Positions 1 to 8,595 of a stretch of 64,000 nt of DNA are shown piece after piece. The number at the start of each line of letters is the position of its first letter. Position 1 is the first letter of the stretch. The notes beneath the pieces are model-generated. The model ran no database searches, was not told where the DNA came from, and saw only the letters and a list, made by a program, of their open reading frames with translations. This DNA comes from SIG299 sp045531955. GTDB taxonomy: Bacteria > Bacillota > Clostridia > Lachnospirales > Lachnospiraceae. A program made the translations under genes and the position numbers. Where the stretch lies: the NCBI GenBank assembly GCA_045531955.1, contig JAZSFC010000051.1, forward strand, positions 145,649-209,648. The letters run 5' to 3'.

Positions 1-1416
1 TATATTGAGCATAATGCAGCAAATAGATTTATGAAATTGTTTATGATACAGGTCTATGAGGTTTCTGAAAAAGGTGATCAACATTTTGCAGAAAATATAG
101 AGCATCTTCGTTTGGAACTTATGGAAGAGATATATAGAAGCAAAAAACAGAATTTTGAATTTGCAGGTTATGTGTTTGTTGCGGTTACCCCTTTTTTTAT
201 GATGCCGTTGCTGAAACAATGGGGAATACAGTTCTCTCCGGAATTAGAATATTTTTATACAGGAACCGGTGTACTTATAGAAACTCTTACATTTGGAATA
301 ACAATATTAGTCTATGGGCTGATTATAAGGGCAAAAGAGCTTATTTCTTTGGATGAAAGAACAAAAGAATATCTTTGGAACACAGAACCGATTTATGAAA
401 ATAAACTAGTATTTAATATTATTCGCTTTTTTGACGAATCCGAAGGTAAGTTTAGTGGTTTTATACGTCGTTTGTTATTACAGGCAGGAGAAAGAATAAG
501 CTATGGACGTTTGTGTTTACGAATATTGACCGTTATTTTAGGTGGATTTCTGATTTTAACCTGTTTTTTTACAGGACTTCATGGAAAGGAAAAAAAGATA
601 ATTTTATCTGATGTTGAGGTGATAGATATTATTGCGCCAAACGCAGGTGAGGAAAAGAAAGGAAAAATTAAAGAACATATTTTATCGGTAACTGAGCAAT
701 GTATCGAATTAGAAAAAGTAACAGAGAAGCAGATAGAATTTCTTTTGAGGGAGAATATTAAGATACATAATGTTGAGACAGAAAAGGCTGCTATAAAGGA
801 AATACAAGAAAAACTAAAACAATACTCGGAAAGCAGAATGTCAATAAAGGAATGGATTATAAGCATAGTAATCAGTATTGGCTTTGGATTGTTCCCGGTG
901 CTGAAACTATATCATCAGGGAGCGGTCGTTCGTGCGAGAGCCGTATTCGAAGTGGGGCAGTTTCAATCGATTGTTTTAATGGAGCGAAAGTTACAGGAAG
1001 TAACAATAATCAGTTTACTGGAAGATATGGAAGCATTTTCTGTATGTTTCAGGGAATGTCTTAGCCGATGTATTAATTCCTATGGCAATAACCCATATGC
1101 ATCACTTGTGCGCTTAAAAGAAGAAGGTACGGCATTGCATGAAGGGTTTGAAGAAATTGCAGATGCGTTTCTTTCCGTAGATACTGTGGGAATAGAGAAT
1201 GCCTTTGCTGAAGTGGAAAGTAATAGGCGGCTTCTGGAAAAAATGACCCGGTTGGAGGCGGAAATAAATATGGAGAAAAAAAGAGATACCACGGATATTC
1301 TTGCAAAATTACCTGGAATACTCGCCTTAGGTGTATATTTTATTGTACCTGTGTTTATGCATTCTTTAAGAGGTGTATATGAAGTTTTTGAAATCTTAGA
1401 AGAAATGCAGTTATAA
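1..1416 (+). CDS. TadC-like type II secretion F-family membrane protein (5' truncated)
   Basis: The frame is open from base 1 through the first ATG at 31, so the gene almost certainly begins upstream of the window; 461 residues are visible from that ATG. Hydrophobic segments lie near residues 44-62, 77-98, 161-183, 276-295 and 425-448, with a charged cytoplasmic-type stretch between the third and fourth. This spacing, with the last helix at the C-terminus, resembles the inner-membrane TadB/TadC platform proteins (T2SSF family) that sit beneath a Tad/Flp pilus. Five small membrane-anchored genes and one longer one follow with almost no gaps, which fits the end of a Tad-like operon. The family call is inferred from topology and context; no ATPase (TadA) is visible because the window starts here. 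Confidence 0.6.
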   Translation, partial: YIEHNAANRFMKLFMIQVYEVSEKGDQHFAENIEHLRLELMEEIYRSKKQNFEFAGYVFVAVTPFFMMPLLKQWGIQFSPELEYFYTGTGVLIETLTFGITILVYGLIIRAKELISLDERTKEYLWNTEPIYENKLVFNIIRFFDESEGKFSGFIRRLLLQAGERISYGRLCLRILTVILGGFLILTCFFTGLHGKEKKIILSDVEVIDIIAPNAGEEKKGKIKEHILSVTEQCIELEKVTEKQIEFLLRENIKIHNVETEKAAIKEIQEKLKQYSESRMSIKEWIISIVISIGFGLFPVLKLYHQGAVVRARAVFEVGQFQSIVLMERKLQEVTIISLLEDMEAFSVCFRECLSRCINSYGNNPYASLVRLKEEGTALHEGFEEIADAFLSVDTVGIENAFAEVESNRRLLEKMTRLEAEINMEKKRDTTDILAKLPGILALGVYFIVPVFMHSLRGVYEVFEILEEMQL

Positions 1417-1431
1417 AGGAGGCTGGTTTTT

Positions 1432-1851
1432 ATGAATGTCAGCAAAGAATTCTTAATGGAAGCTGTGGGGCTATCCTTGTTGGTTGCTTTGATATTAATC
1501 AGCATGCAAATGTTTCAACGGGCAATGAAAATGACTGCTTTGCTTGAGGAAAGACAGGAACAACAGATAGCTGAAATGGAAGAATATGAAATAGTAAAAT
1601 ATGATGAATTATTGATTGACGGAATGACGGTAATTAATTATATAAAGCGAATGACAGGTGTGTATGGAATTCCGGTGAAGGTGTTTACGGAAAAAGGAAC
1701 TTTTATTGTAGAAGAGAATTTTGAATATGCCGAGTTGAGAAATATTGAATCAGATAAATATATCAGTCCGCTAAATAAGTATCGATGCAGTGTGAAGCGG
1801 GATGAGAACGGAGTAGTTGCAGAAATAGAAATAAAGAAAGAAGGAGAATAG
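1432..1851 (+). CDS. Small membrane-anchored protein of Tad-like locus, paralogue 1
   Basis: 139 residues with one N-terminal membrane helix (about residues 11-30) and a charged, probably extracytoplasmic remainder. A strong AAAGGAGG-type site precedes ATG 1432. It resembles the next gene: both have an N-terminal anchor, a middle segment with a conserved Gly and a hydrophobic pattern (GMTVINYIKRM here, GSQIVDLLKTL in the neighbour), and a C-terminal Y-I-(S/N)-P ... V-x-x-D ... V block. The two are therefore likely tandem duplicates. The function is unknown; context suggests a pseudopilin-like or assembly accessory role. Confidence 0.65.
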   Translation: MNVSKEFLMEAVGLSLLVALILISMQMFQRAMKMTALLEERQEQQIAEMEEYEIVKYDELLIDGMTVINYIKRMTGVYGIPVKVFTEKGTFIVEENFEYAELRNIESDKYISPLNKYRCSVKRDENGVVAEIEIKKEGE

Positions 1852-1853
1852 AA

Positions 1854-2309
1854 ATGAGCGCGTCAAAAAGTTTTATTAAAAATGCAGTAGGGATTTTAAT
1901 TGTTGTAGCAGTATGTTTTGTAGCTGTGACAATTTATAAAAAAGGGAATGCGAGTATTAATAGTTCCATTAGTGATTATGATGAAATTGTATCACAATTC
2001 GACAATGCAAAATTGAAAAATTATGATAATTCTACCGCTTCAGGAAGCCAAATTGTAGATCTGTTAAAGACATTAAAAGAAGAAGACGGAGTAACGATTG
2101 TAGTATCAAACGGTTATACGATTAAAGAAAAAAAGAGTCCTCAAACATATACTTATGAAATTATTTGTGCAAATGATTCTAAAGTACTTCAGGAGATAAT
2201 TGATAAGACAAATTCAGAGAAATATATTAATCCAAATGCTTCCTTTACATCTAATGTGATATACGATGACAATAGAGAAATATCTTCTGTTGTTTTTGAG
2301 CAAAAGTAA
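1854..2309 (+). CDS. Small membrane-anchored protein of Tad-like locus, paralogue 2
   Basis: 151 residues. An N-terminal helix (about residues 11-27) resembles a TadE or type IV pilin anchor, and a soluble domain follows. The C-terminus (KYINP ... FEQK) parallels the C-terminus of the preceding gene, supporting duplication and divergence. The start is 2 bases after the upstream stop, and its own TAA overlaps the ATG of the next small gene, so translation is probably coupled. The role in a Tad-like apparatus is inferred from neighbours only. Confidence 0.65.
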   Translation: MSASKSFIKNAVGILIVVAVCFVAVTIYKKGNASINSSISDYDEIVSQFDNAKLKNYDNSTASGSQIVDLLKTLKEEDGVTIVVSNGYTIKEKKSPQTYTYEIICANDSKVLQEIIDKTNSEKYINPNASFTSNVIYDDNREISSVVFEQK

Positions 2310-2479
2310 TGAAAGAAATAAAAAAGCTGCTGTCCCTGATAATCACTTTTATGATATACCTCGGTACGGTATTTTATTTATTGCGAAGTTTCTATATATA
2401 TCAAAGTGCATATCATGCATTAAGCAGGCTTGTATCACATCCATCCATTGAGGTACGATACGAAACGGAGTATGAATAA
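2309..2479 (+). CDS. 56-aa single-helix membrane peptide in Tad-like locus
   Basis: A short open frame of 56 codons starts at ATG 2309-2311, overlapping the upstream TAA by one base (TAATG), and ends at TAA 2477-2479, directly abutting the next ATG at 2480. This exact fit between two genes is strong evidence that it is translated. The N-terminus is Met-Lys-rich, followed by a hydrophobic stretch (about residues 7-30) and a short polar tail ending in acidic residues, so a one-pass membrane peptide is expected. It could be a minor pilin-like subunit or assembly peptide; nothing in the sequence identifies it further. Confidence 0.6.
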   Translation: MKEIKKLLSLIITFMIYLGTVFYLLRSFYIYQSAYHALSRLVSHPSIEVRYETEYE

Positions 2480-2917
2480 ATGCGGGTTTTACAAAGAATT
2501 GTTATAGTAATTGCTTGTGTGATGTGTCTGGTTGGTGTTCCGGCTGTGCCTTTACTGCAAAGGCAAGAAAGAGTATTGAAACAGTGGGAAAAAATACAAA
2601 CAGAAAGATTTCTTAAGGAAATATGTATGGGAGGAAGTATTGAAACGGCAGATTATCAGCAACTGCTTGCCGGATTAGAAATGGCAGGAAATTTACGAGG
2701 AATAGAAATAGAAGAATTTTGCAAGGAACAAGATATATCCGGAAGTGAGTATTATCACTTGATTTTATGGGAAGAGCTTAAAAATAAACTTTGGAAAGAT
2801 GGATGTTGTGCGTTTGAAGAAGGAAGTATATTGAATGTAACAATAAAACGACAGAATCATACGGAAACATCAGTGGGAATATATTGGAGAATCATTAACG
2901 GAAGGAAAACGGAATGA
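2480..2917 (+). CDS. Membrane-anchored protein of Tad-like locus, unknown function
   Basis: 145 residues with an N-terminal hydrophobic segment (about residues 5-25) that could be a signal anchor, then a polar, charged domain. It abuts the 56-aa gene upstream and overlaps the next gene by four bases (ATGA), indicating translational coupling in one operon. I recognise no domain. By position it is an accessory component of the Tad-like system, perhaps a TadE/F-type minor pseudopilin. Confidence 0.6.
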   Translation: MRVLQRIVIVIACVMCLVGVPAVPLLQRQERVLKQWEKIQTERFLKEICMGGSIETADYQQLLAGLEMAGNLRGIEIEEFCKEQDISGSEYYHLILWEELKNKLWKDGCCAFEEGSILNVTIKRQNHTETSVGIYWRIINGRKTE

Positions 2918-4188
2918 TACACAGATGGATGGAGCGGTGGTTTGACACACTTTTATTTCTTATGTTGATGATCGGGATGTTGTTTGGCTTTGTATATTAT
3001 TGGAAAGGTGAGTTTCAAATCAGATGTGCGGAAGTAATAATGCAGGATTTTTTGGCAAAGGCATCTGTAAATGGAAAAATAACGGTAGAAATGCTGGAGA
3101 TACTGACCGGTAATTTGAGTCATGTATCTCCGGACTATAAGGTATGTATTGAAGGGATAAAATACATTACAAAACCGGTATACGCACAAATTCCTACGGA
3201 ATATTTATCAAGATATTTTGCGGAAAGAAATCAGAAGAAAGATACAATATTTCAAGAGTATCATTTGAATGTTTCGGAAGAAAATCCGGAGAAACTGATT
3301 ATGCAAGAAGAAACAAATGCCATATTGCTATCTGAAGAAAAAGCACAATGTTTACCTCTTCCTGAGGACAATACGGTGTGGACAATTAACGCAGTACGAC
3401 CGACACAGGAAGTATATGAAAAAGAACCGTTAATTACATTGTGTCGCATTACTTCGGACCAAGGGAGTTATTATGCGGAGGCAGAGCCTCTGTGTGCAGA
3501 TCAATCCGGAATTGTATATTTAAATTTGCAATTAGGCATGGAGACATATCAGGTTCCGGTAAATGTTTTATGTTATCCGAGAATATTGACCTGTAAATTT
3601 GGTCATGAAGTTGTTAATACAGAGTCAGTGCTTAAAAAGTATTGTCAGACAGGTGAGGTGACTTGCTTGTATTGCGAAACATTGCCCAGCAGAATTAGTT
3701 GCAGCAGTCCGATTATTTATAAGAAAAACGGAACCGGGCTTGAAAGGAATGACGTAGAACTTTGTGTGGAATACATGGATGGACATTCGGAAACAATTTT
3801 CATTAATTCGCCGGAATGTCAGACTTCCTATGATAAAGATTTTTGCGGAATACAGCAGGTTGAAATCAGATACCGGGGAGAATCGGCATTACTAACGGTA
3901 ATATCTGAAAATGAGAAATGTGCACAATGCGGAAACAGCTGTAATGACAGGTATTATACCGATTATCTGCGTTTTCCATATTGTATTAGTTGTCTTGGAA
4001 AACAGGAAATTTTTACTTGTAATTATTTTATAGAGGAGCATCATATTTCACAGGAAGAGTTAATGCAGGAGTTGGAACAAAAGCAGGGGATTTTCTTTTT
4101 GGCAGGAGACTATATAGTATTAAGACTTATGGAACAAGACAAAATAATTTCTTTAATGCAAAGAGAAACAAGACGTGACGGAGAGTAA
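2914..4188 (+). CDS. Large secreted/anchored Cys-rich protein of Tad-like locus
   Basis: 424 residues with an N-terminal anchor (about residues 11-29) and a long, mostly beta-like extracytoplasmic region. Cysteines are abundant: several lie in the middle region, and a C-terminal cluster (around residues 333-372) holds two C-x-x-C pairs (CAQC and CISC) in the spacing of a zinc ribbon or a disulfide-bonded knot. The C-terminal 50 residues look helical. Overlap with both neighbours places it in the Tad-like operon. It may be the tip, adhesin-like or scaffold component; this is inference from size and position. Confidence 0.6.
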   Translation: MIHRWMERWFDTLLFLMLMIGMLFGFVYYWKGEFQIRCAEVIMQDFLAKASVNGKITVEMLEILTGNLSHVSPDYKVCIEGIKYITKPVYAQIPTEYLSRYFAERNQKKDTIFQEYHLNVSEENPEKLIMQEETNAILLSEEKAQCLPLPEDNTVWTINAVRPTQEVYEKEPLITLCRITSDQGSYYAEAEPLCADQSGIVYLNLQLGMETYQVPVNVLCYPRILTCKFGHEVVNTESVLKKYCQTGEVTCLYCETLPSRISCSSPIIYKKNGTGLERNDVELCVEYMDGHSETIFINSPECQTSYDKDFCGIQQVEIRYRGESALLTVISENEKCAQCGNSCNDRYYTDYLRFPYCISCLGKQEIFTCNYFIEEHHISQEELMQELEQKQGIFFLAGDYIVLRLMEQDKIISLMQRETRRDGE

Positions 4189-4196
4189 GTTATAGA

Positions 4197-4919
4197 ATGA
4201 AACAAGGACATTTAGTAATATTGTTCTGGATAGTATATGCAGCTTGCTTTTTGATGCTTTCATCGGAACAGAAAAGATATGATAATGTACAAGCAGAAAA
4301 ACAGAAGGTTGAAAATGCATTGATAAATGCAATAGAAATTACCGGGCAAGGATACGAAGACATGATTTATGAAGATGCAGAAAGAAAGACAGCTTTTTTT
4401 GAGCACAGTTTTTTGGAAGCATTTTGCATTTTTTTAGACGCATTTCAAGATGAAGAGAAAAAAGAAATGATCTGGATGCATATTCCGATGTTAGTGTTGT
4501 TGGAAGAGGACGGTGCATATTTTTACTATACTACTGCAAAACAGAAGAAAAGTAGTGATACGCTTGTGCGTAAATGGTCTGAGGAAAAGAGATTTAGCTA
4601 CCCCGATAATTGCACAGAAGCGCAGAAAAAAACGATTATTGCAGATGCTTTAGAAAAAGCTGCATCAGAGATTATTACAAATCATAATTATATTGCTTCT
4701 CAATATGGTCTTTCTTATCAGTTCTATGTGCCGGATTTTTTGGGAAATGCAGAAGAGAAGTTGGAGTTTCCTATGCTTTTTGTTGTGTTTCAGGGATGGC
4801 CTCTAAATGCATCAGGAAATGTCACCTACGGAAACTGTATGGATGCAGCCGTTTTTCTAAGAAAAGTGGAACATGATTTGCCGGTGATAGACGGTATACC
4901 ATACACAGATAAAAATTGA
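4197..4919 (+). CDS. Membrane-anchored accessory protein, last gene of Tad-like locus
   Basis: 240 residues. An N-terminal hydrophobic helix (about residues 5-22) is followed by a short coiled-coil-like stretch and an alpha/beta domain with many aromatic residues. It starts 8 bases after the previous stop and is the last gene before a 266-base spacer with a strong hairpin, so it likely ends the operon. No known domain is recognisable. A role in pilus assembly or as a pseudopilin-like subunit is inferred from location. Confidence 0.55.
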   Translation: MKQGHLVILFWIVYAACFLMLSSEQKRYDNVQAEKQKVENALINAIEITGQGYEDMIYEDAERKTAFFEHSFLEAFCIFLDAFQDEEKKEMIWMHIPMLVLLEEDGAYFYYTTAKQKKSSDTLVRKWSEEKRFSYPDNCTEAQKKTIIADALEKAASEIITNHNYIASQYGLSYQFYVPDFLGNAEEKLEFPMLFVVFQGWPLNASGNVTYGNCMDAAVFLRKVEHDLPVIDGIPYTDKN

Positions 4920-5051
4920 GGTGCCAATAAGCTTATTAGTTCACAATATAACATGTTGAATTCTGTGAAGAAAGGGAGTGATAATTGTAGAAAACAGAAG
5001 AGCCTGATGGTAACGTGACCGGCTGTATGTAGGGAAATGTACGGCCCGATT

Positions 5052-5089
5052 CTTCTCCGGAATGATATGGGGATATTGTTCCGGAGAAG
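5052..5089 (+). terminator. Perfect 11-bp inverted repeat after the Tad-like operon
   Basis: CTTCTCCGGAA (5052-5062) pairs perfectly with TTCCGGAGAAG (5079-5089) across a 16-base loop. No long T-run follows, so it is a weak intrinsic terminator or an RNA-stabilising end. I see nothing else convincing in 4920-5125. Confidence 0.45.
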
Positions 5090-5125
5090 TAAAATTTGAG
5101 TTAATATGAAGATTGCTTCTATTTG

Positions 5126-5154
5126 TTGCAAACTTTTTTGGGCTGTTTTATAAT
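5126..5154 (+). promoter_or_regulatory. SigA-type promoter for the zinc-ribbon gene
   Basis: TTGCAA at 5126-5131 and TATAAT at 5149-5154 with a 17-base spacer. Because the -10 lies downstream of an alternative in-frame start at 5123, it supports the ATG at 5186 as the real start. Confidence 0.7.
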
Positions 5155-5185
5155 AGTTTTACAGAACCAAAGAGGAGGTAGCTTC

Positions 5186-7381
5186 ATGTATTGTCAGGAA
5201 TGTGGAAGTAAGTTGCCGGAAACTGCAAAGTTTTGCGTTAACTGTGGAACCAAGGTATGGAAGGCAGAAGCTGCAGAAGAGGTAAAAGAAGTTAAGACGG
5301 AAGTCCAGGAAAATTCTGAAGCAAAGAAGGCAAAATCAGAGATGGTTGTGCCACATAAAATCAGAAAGAGTATCAAAAAAGTCAAAAAAATTATGAAAAA
5401 AATCAGAAAAGGAAATAAAAAGCTACTTGCAATAATTGCAGGTGTATTTGTTGTGCTTGCGGTAGCAGTAGTTGGATTTTTTACATATTTGGAGAATAGA
5501 ACATTATATACGCTTTTGAATCCGGAACTGTACTTTGGCGAATGCTCTTCTTATAATGTCATGCAGTCTGCCCCGGGAGAAAGTTTGGCTATTGCTTATT
5601 TCAGATCGGAAACAGATTTCCGTGATAAAGTGTTGGAATATGCAGATCTGGTGTGTCAGGTAGATGATGGTTTACTTAAATTTAAAAATATTCAAGAACA
5701 AAATGGTCCGTATCAACTGCATATAAGCTGGTTGGTGGCGTTGTCAGATGTATTTTGGCATGATTATTCTTTTTGTGAAGATAATGCTGATGAATTAACT
5801 TTATTGTATGGTTATAATGAATATACGGAAGAATACGAAGTTACGTTTTACATAGAGGGGTATCAAAACGGTGAATTTCTTGATGCTAACCCTTATGAAA
5901 GAGAAGATATTATAGATAATGGGGAAGTAGCACAGGCAACGGCAACTCCAAATCCGAAAAGACGAAAGGGAAATGGTGCCGGAACACCAACACCTACACC
6001 AACGCCTACGTCAAAACCGGAAAGACGAAAGGGAAATGGTGCCGCAACATCAACACCTATACCGACACCTACATCAAAGCCTCAAGCCAAAGCAACTGCA
6101 ACACCGGCTCTGATTAAGGCACCGGTGCTGGTAGCACAGGAAGTGGATACGAAAAATATAATACAACCGCCTAAGAATGCGTTTCAGGATTTTACCGCCT
6201 GGAGCAATGGCAAAGCTGTAACAAGTAATTTTGAAGAACCGGAGAACGCAAAGCACATCATAAAATATACGGTGAATCAGGAAACTGTGGAGAAGTATAT
6301 GGATTTTTTGAAAAAGAATGGATTTACAGAGGTGGATTCTTACTTTTTTCAATATAAAAGTGATCCTTTTGTCGCTTGGGCATTTAATTGTGACTATTTG
6401 CCAAATGCAGATAAGATAAAAATGCAATATAAAGAAGATGTGTCTTGCCATTTCTGTATTTGGTCATCAGAGGAAGACGAATATTATTTCACGTATACCG
6501 CTGATTTAACGAAATATGACTTGGGATTTCGTATAAAAGGAGCTACGGCGGATATCTCGGTAAAGGGACCTTCTGCCGGAGCCGGATTATACCGTATGCC
6601 GGATGGTACTTATCAGACCTCTGACGGACGATTATCTGCTGCTTTGAATACTGCCATGGTGCTTTGTGGAAATAAAACATATCATTGTGTTGCCAGAAAT
6701 GAGAAGAATCCGGATAAAATGGAGGAATGGTTGTGGCTGGATGATTATTACCGGAATGAAGGAATCTGCTTTATGGTGCCAATGAACTATGTTATGGCAG
6801 GGGATATATTCCAATACAGTGATTTTGAAAGAGAACGGTATTATAACAAACCAAAAGAAAAAGAAAACATTACTCATTGGAATTGGAACGGAAAACCGTT
6901 ATTTTTGGCAACCGTTGATGGCGGCTGGGTAGGACCTAAACTTACTGACAGTAAGTTTAAGGCAGTAACGGTACGCGTTATGTACTATGAAAAGGATGTA
7001 GAGGCGGTGTATTACATTTATGCCGAAACTTCCGGTACCCCGGCGGAATTGGAAGCTTTATGTGCGGTATCCTTAAGTGCTGAAGTGGGCTCATCCTTTG
7101 ATGATACCATTTACTTGTCGGTTGGAGAAACCTATACCATTCATTTTTCGGATACGCAATTTGGTGCAAAATCCAATGTGTATGAATGGGAAGTAACGGA
7201 CGGAAGTGCCGTATACATTGACGGTGTCAGTGAAAATTGTGAAGTAACTGCCATGAAGACGGGAGAATCTACCGTAACACTAAAATACCGCTATACGGTA
7301 GACGAACCGGATGTATTAACAGGGCTTCCGAGTACAGGATTTAAGTCTAAAACAAGAGTGTATAGGATTGTTGTAAAATAA
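5186..7381 (+). CDS. Zinc-ribbon membrane protein with Thr/Pro linker and Ig-like C-terminus
   Basis: 731 residues from ATG 5186, which has an AGGAGGT site at 5173-5179. Residues 3-21 form a zinc ribbon (CQEC ... CVNC). A Lys-rich stretch precedes one transmembrane helix (about residues 81-103), so the ribbon is cytoplasmic and about 600 residues are outside. The outer part has a duplicated low-complexity linker of Thr-Pro repeats and Arg-Lys-rich blocks (about residues 257-298), then domains rich in aromatic and beta residues. The C-terminal 90 residues resemble a bacterial Ig-like (BIG2) fold: an acidic opening, then Y-E-W-x-V and G-x-S-T-V-T-L motifs. It stands alone between the Tad-like operon and the next genes. 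Function unknown; a surface sensor or adhesin is possible. Confidence 0.65.
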   Translation: MYCQECGSKLPETAKFCVNCGTKVWKAEAAEEVKEVKTEVQENSEAKKAKSEMVVPHKIRKSIKKVKKIMKKIRKGNKKLLAIIAGVFVVLAVAVVGFFTYLENRTLYTLLNPELYFGECSSYNVMQSAPGESLAIAYFRSETDFRDKVLEYADLVCQVDDGLLKFKNIQEQNGPYQLHISWLVALSDVFWHDYSFCEDNADELTLLYGYNEYTEEYEVTFYIEGYQNGEFLDANPYEREDIIDNGEVAQATATPNPKRRKGNGAGTPTPTPTPTSKPERRKGNGAATSTPIPTPTSKPQAKATATPALIKAPVLVAQEVDTKNIIQPPKNAFQDFTAWSNGKAVTSNFEEPENAKHIIKYTVNQETVEKYMDFLKKNGFTEVDSYFFQYKSDPFVAWAFNCDYLPNADKIKMQYKEDVSCHFCIWSSEEDEYYFTYTADLTKYDLGFRIKGATADISVKGPSAGAGLYRMPDGTYQTSDGRLSAALNTAMVLCGNKTYHCVARNEKNPDKMEEWLWLDDYYRNEGICFMVPMNYVMAGDIFQYSDFERERYYNKPKEKENITHWNWNGKPLFLATVDGGWVGPKLTDSKFKAVTVRVMYYEKDVEAVYYIYAETSGTPAELEALCAVSLSAEVGSSFDDTIYLSVGETYTIHFSDTQFGAKSNVYEWEVTDGSAVYIDGVSENCEVTAMKTGESTVTLKYRYTVDEPDVLTGLPSTGFKSKTRVYRIVVK
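5954..6079 (+). repeat. Two 63-bp tandem repeats in the linker-coding region
   Basis: Units 5954-6016 and 6017-6079 are 21 codons each and differ at only a few bases. Each encodes P-x-R-R-K-G-N-G-A-x-T followed by Thr/Pro repeats and S-K. The 21-codon unit keeps the frame, so copy-number change would alter linker length without breaking the gene. Confidence 0.85.
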
Positions 7382-7398
7382 AACAAAGGATGATTTAT

Positions 7399-7740
7399 AT
7401 GAATATCCAAATTTTCGGCACCAAAAAGTGCTTTGATACAAAAAAAGCAGACCGTTATTTTAAAGAGCGTGGTATCAAATTTCAGTTTATCGACCTCAAA
7501 GAAAAAGGTATGAGTAAAGGCGAGTTTACCAGTGTAAAGCAGGCAGTAGGCGGTTTAGGTAAGCTGCTTGATGAAAATAATAAAGATAAGAATACCCTGG
7601 CGTTACTTAAGTATTTATCCGATGCGGATAAAGAAGAAAAGTTACTGGAAAACCAGCAGCTGTTAAAGACACCGATTGTACGTAACGGGAAACAGGCAAC
7701 AATAGGCTATCAGCCGGAAGTATGGAAGAACTGGGAGTAG
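7399..7740 (+). CDS. ArsC/Spx-family thioredoxin-fold protein
   Basis: 113 residues from ATG 7399; an AAAGGA site nine bases upstream favours this over the ATG at 7390. The fold pattern is that of the ArsC/Spx/YffB family: an N-terminal beta strand, a single cysteine in GTKKCFDTKKA, then F-I-D-L-K-E-K, and a C-terminal LLKTPIVRNGKQATIGY block with the cis-proline typical of these proteins. Only one cysteine is present at the active site, as in YffB and many Spx-like proteins, so glutathione- or thiol-dependent reductase activity is possible but arsenate reduction is not supported. The next gene starts 6 bases later and may be cotranscribed. Confidence 0.8.
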   Translation: MNIQIFGTKKCFDTKKADRYFKERGIKFQFIDLKEKGMSKGEFTSVKQAVGGLGKLLDENNKDKNTLALLKYLSDADKEEKLLENQQLLKTPIVRNGKQATIGYQPEVWKNWE

Positions 7741-7745
7741 TGACG

Positions 7746-8426
7746 ATGCAAAGCATAACGGAGCAATTATTTGCCCTGCAGGATTTGGAATACAAAAAAT
7801 TTCACAGTAAACTGATGCCAACGGTACATCCTGACGTGATTATCGGGGTACGTACTCCTGACTTACGTAAACTGGCTAAGACGCTGAAAGGAACACCGGA
7901 GGCAGAACGGTTTCTGACAGAACTGCCGCATCAGTATTACGAGGAAAATAATCTCCATGGTTTTTTACTGGAATCCATAAAAGAGTTTGACGCCTGTGTC
8001 ACAATTTTGAATGCGTTCCTTCCTTACGTGGATAACTGGGCTACCTGTGATATGATGTCACCAAAGGCGCTGAAAAACGATTTAGTGAAGTTATATGAGT
8101 GGGTGAAAACATGGATAGTAAGCAAAGAAACCTACACCGTCCGGTTTGGTGTCAATATGTTGATGAAATACTATTTGGAGGAGGAATTCCGACCGGAATA
8201 TCCGGAGCTGGTGGCATCCATCCGCTCAGAAGAGTATTACATAAAAATGGTGGTGGCGTGGTATTTTGCCACGGCTCTGGCAAAGCAGTATGAAGCTGTG
8301 TTACCTTATCTTTTAGAACACCGTTTGGATGCCTGGACTCACAATAAAACTATTCAAAAGGCGGTGGAAAGCTACCGTATTACACCGGAACAAAAAGCCT
8401 TTTTAAAAACTTTAAAATGCAAATAA
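7746..8426 (+). CDS. DNA alkylation repair protein, AlkD-like HEAT-repeat glycosylase
   Basis: 226 residues from ATG 7746; an ATG at 7722 would overlap the upstream gene. The sequence matches the AlkD family: PDLRKLAK near the N-terminus, YEENNLHG, FLPYVDNWATCDMM in the middle, and a C-terminal AWTHNKTIQKA block. AlkD removes N3- and N7-alkylpurines from DNA without flipping the base, using a HEAT-like superhelix. The Trp and Asp in VDNWATCD correspond to the conserved active-site region. It follows the ArsC/Spx-like gene and is closed by a strong terminator, so the two form a small stress-related unit. Confidence 0.85.
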   Translation: MQSITEQLFALQDLEYKKFHSKLMPTVHPDVIIGVRTPDLRKLAKTLKGTPEAERFLTELPHQYYEENNLHGFLLESIKEFDACVTILNAFLPYVDNWATCDMMSPKALKNDLVKLYEWVKTWIVSKETYTVRFGVNMLMKYYLEEEFRPEYPELVASIRSEEYYIKMVVAWYFATALAKQYEAVLPYLLEHRLDAWTHNKTIQKAVESYRITPEQKAFLKTLKCK

Positions 8427-8436
8427 TGCTTTATAA

Positions 8437-8480
8437 ATAAGCCTTTCCGTTATATACTGTTCGGGAAGGCTTATTTTTTT
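8437..8480 (+). terminator. Intrinsic terminator after the alkD-like gene
   Basis: ATAAGCCTTTCCG pairs with CGGGAAGGCTTAT across a 12-base loop and is followed by a run of eight T. Confidence 0.9.
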
Positions 8481-8492
8481 TCGAAAAAAGTG

Positions 8493-8560
8493 TTGACAAA
8501 TATATTGCACTGCGATATAGTATATATCGTAGTACGAGTATTGCAGTGCGATATATCGCA
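8493..8560 (+). promoter_or_regulatory. Promoter with two dyads, probable PadR autoregulation
   Basis: TTGACA (8493-8498) and TATAGT (8516-8521) are 17 bases apart. An imperfect dyad spans 8509-8533 and covers the -10; a second, TGCGATATATCGCA (8547-8560, perfect 14 bp), lies just downstream of the likely start site. Centres are about 32-33 bp apart. The next gene encodes a PadR regulator, which likely binds here. Confidence 0.75.
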
Positions 8561-8595
8561 GTTCATAAGTCAGGAAATAATTAAGGAGACTGAAT

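Noticed and set aside
4920..5125. Possible riboswitch after the Tad-like operon
   Set aside because: I compared it by eye with c-di-GMP and guanidine riboswitch patterns and found no match; only one hairpin is convincing.
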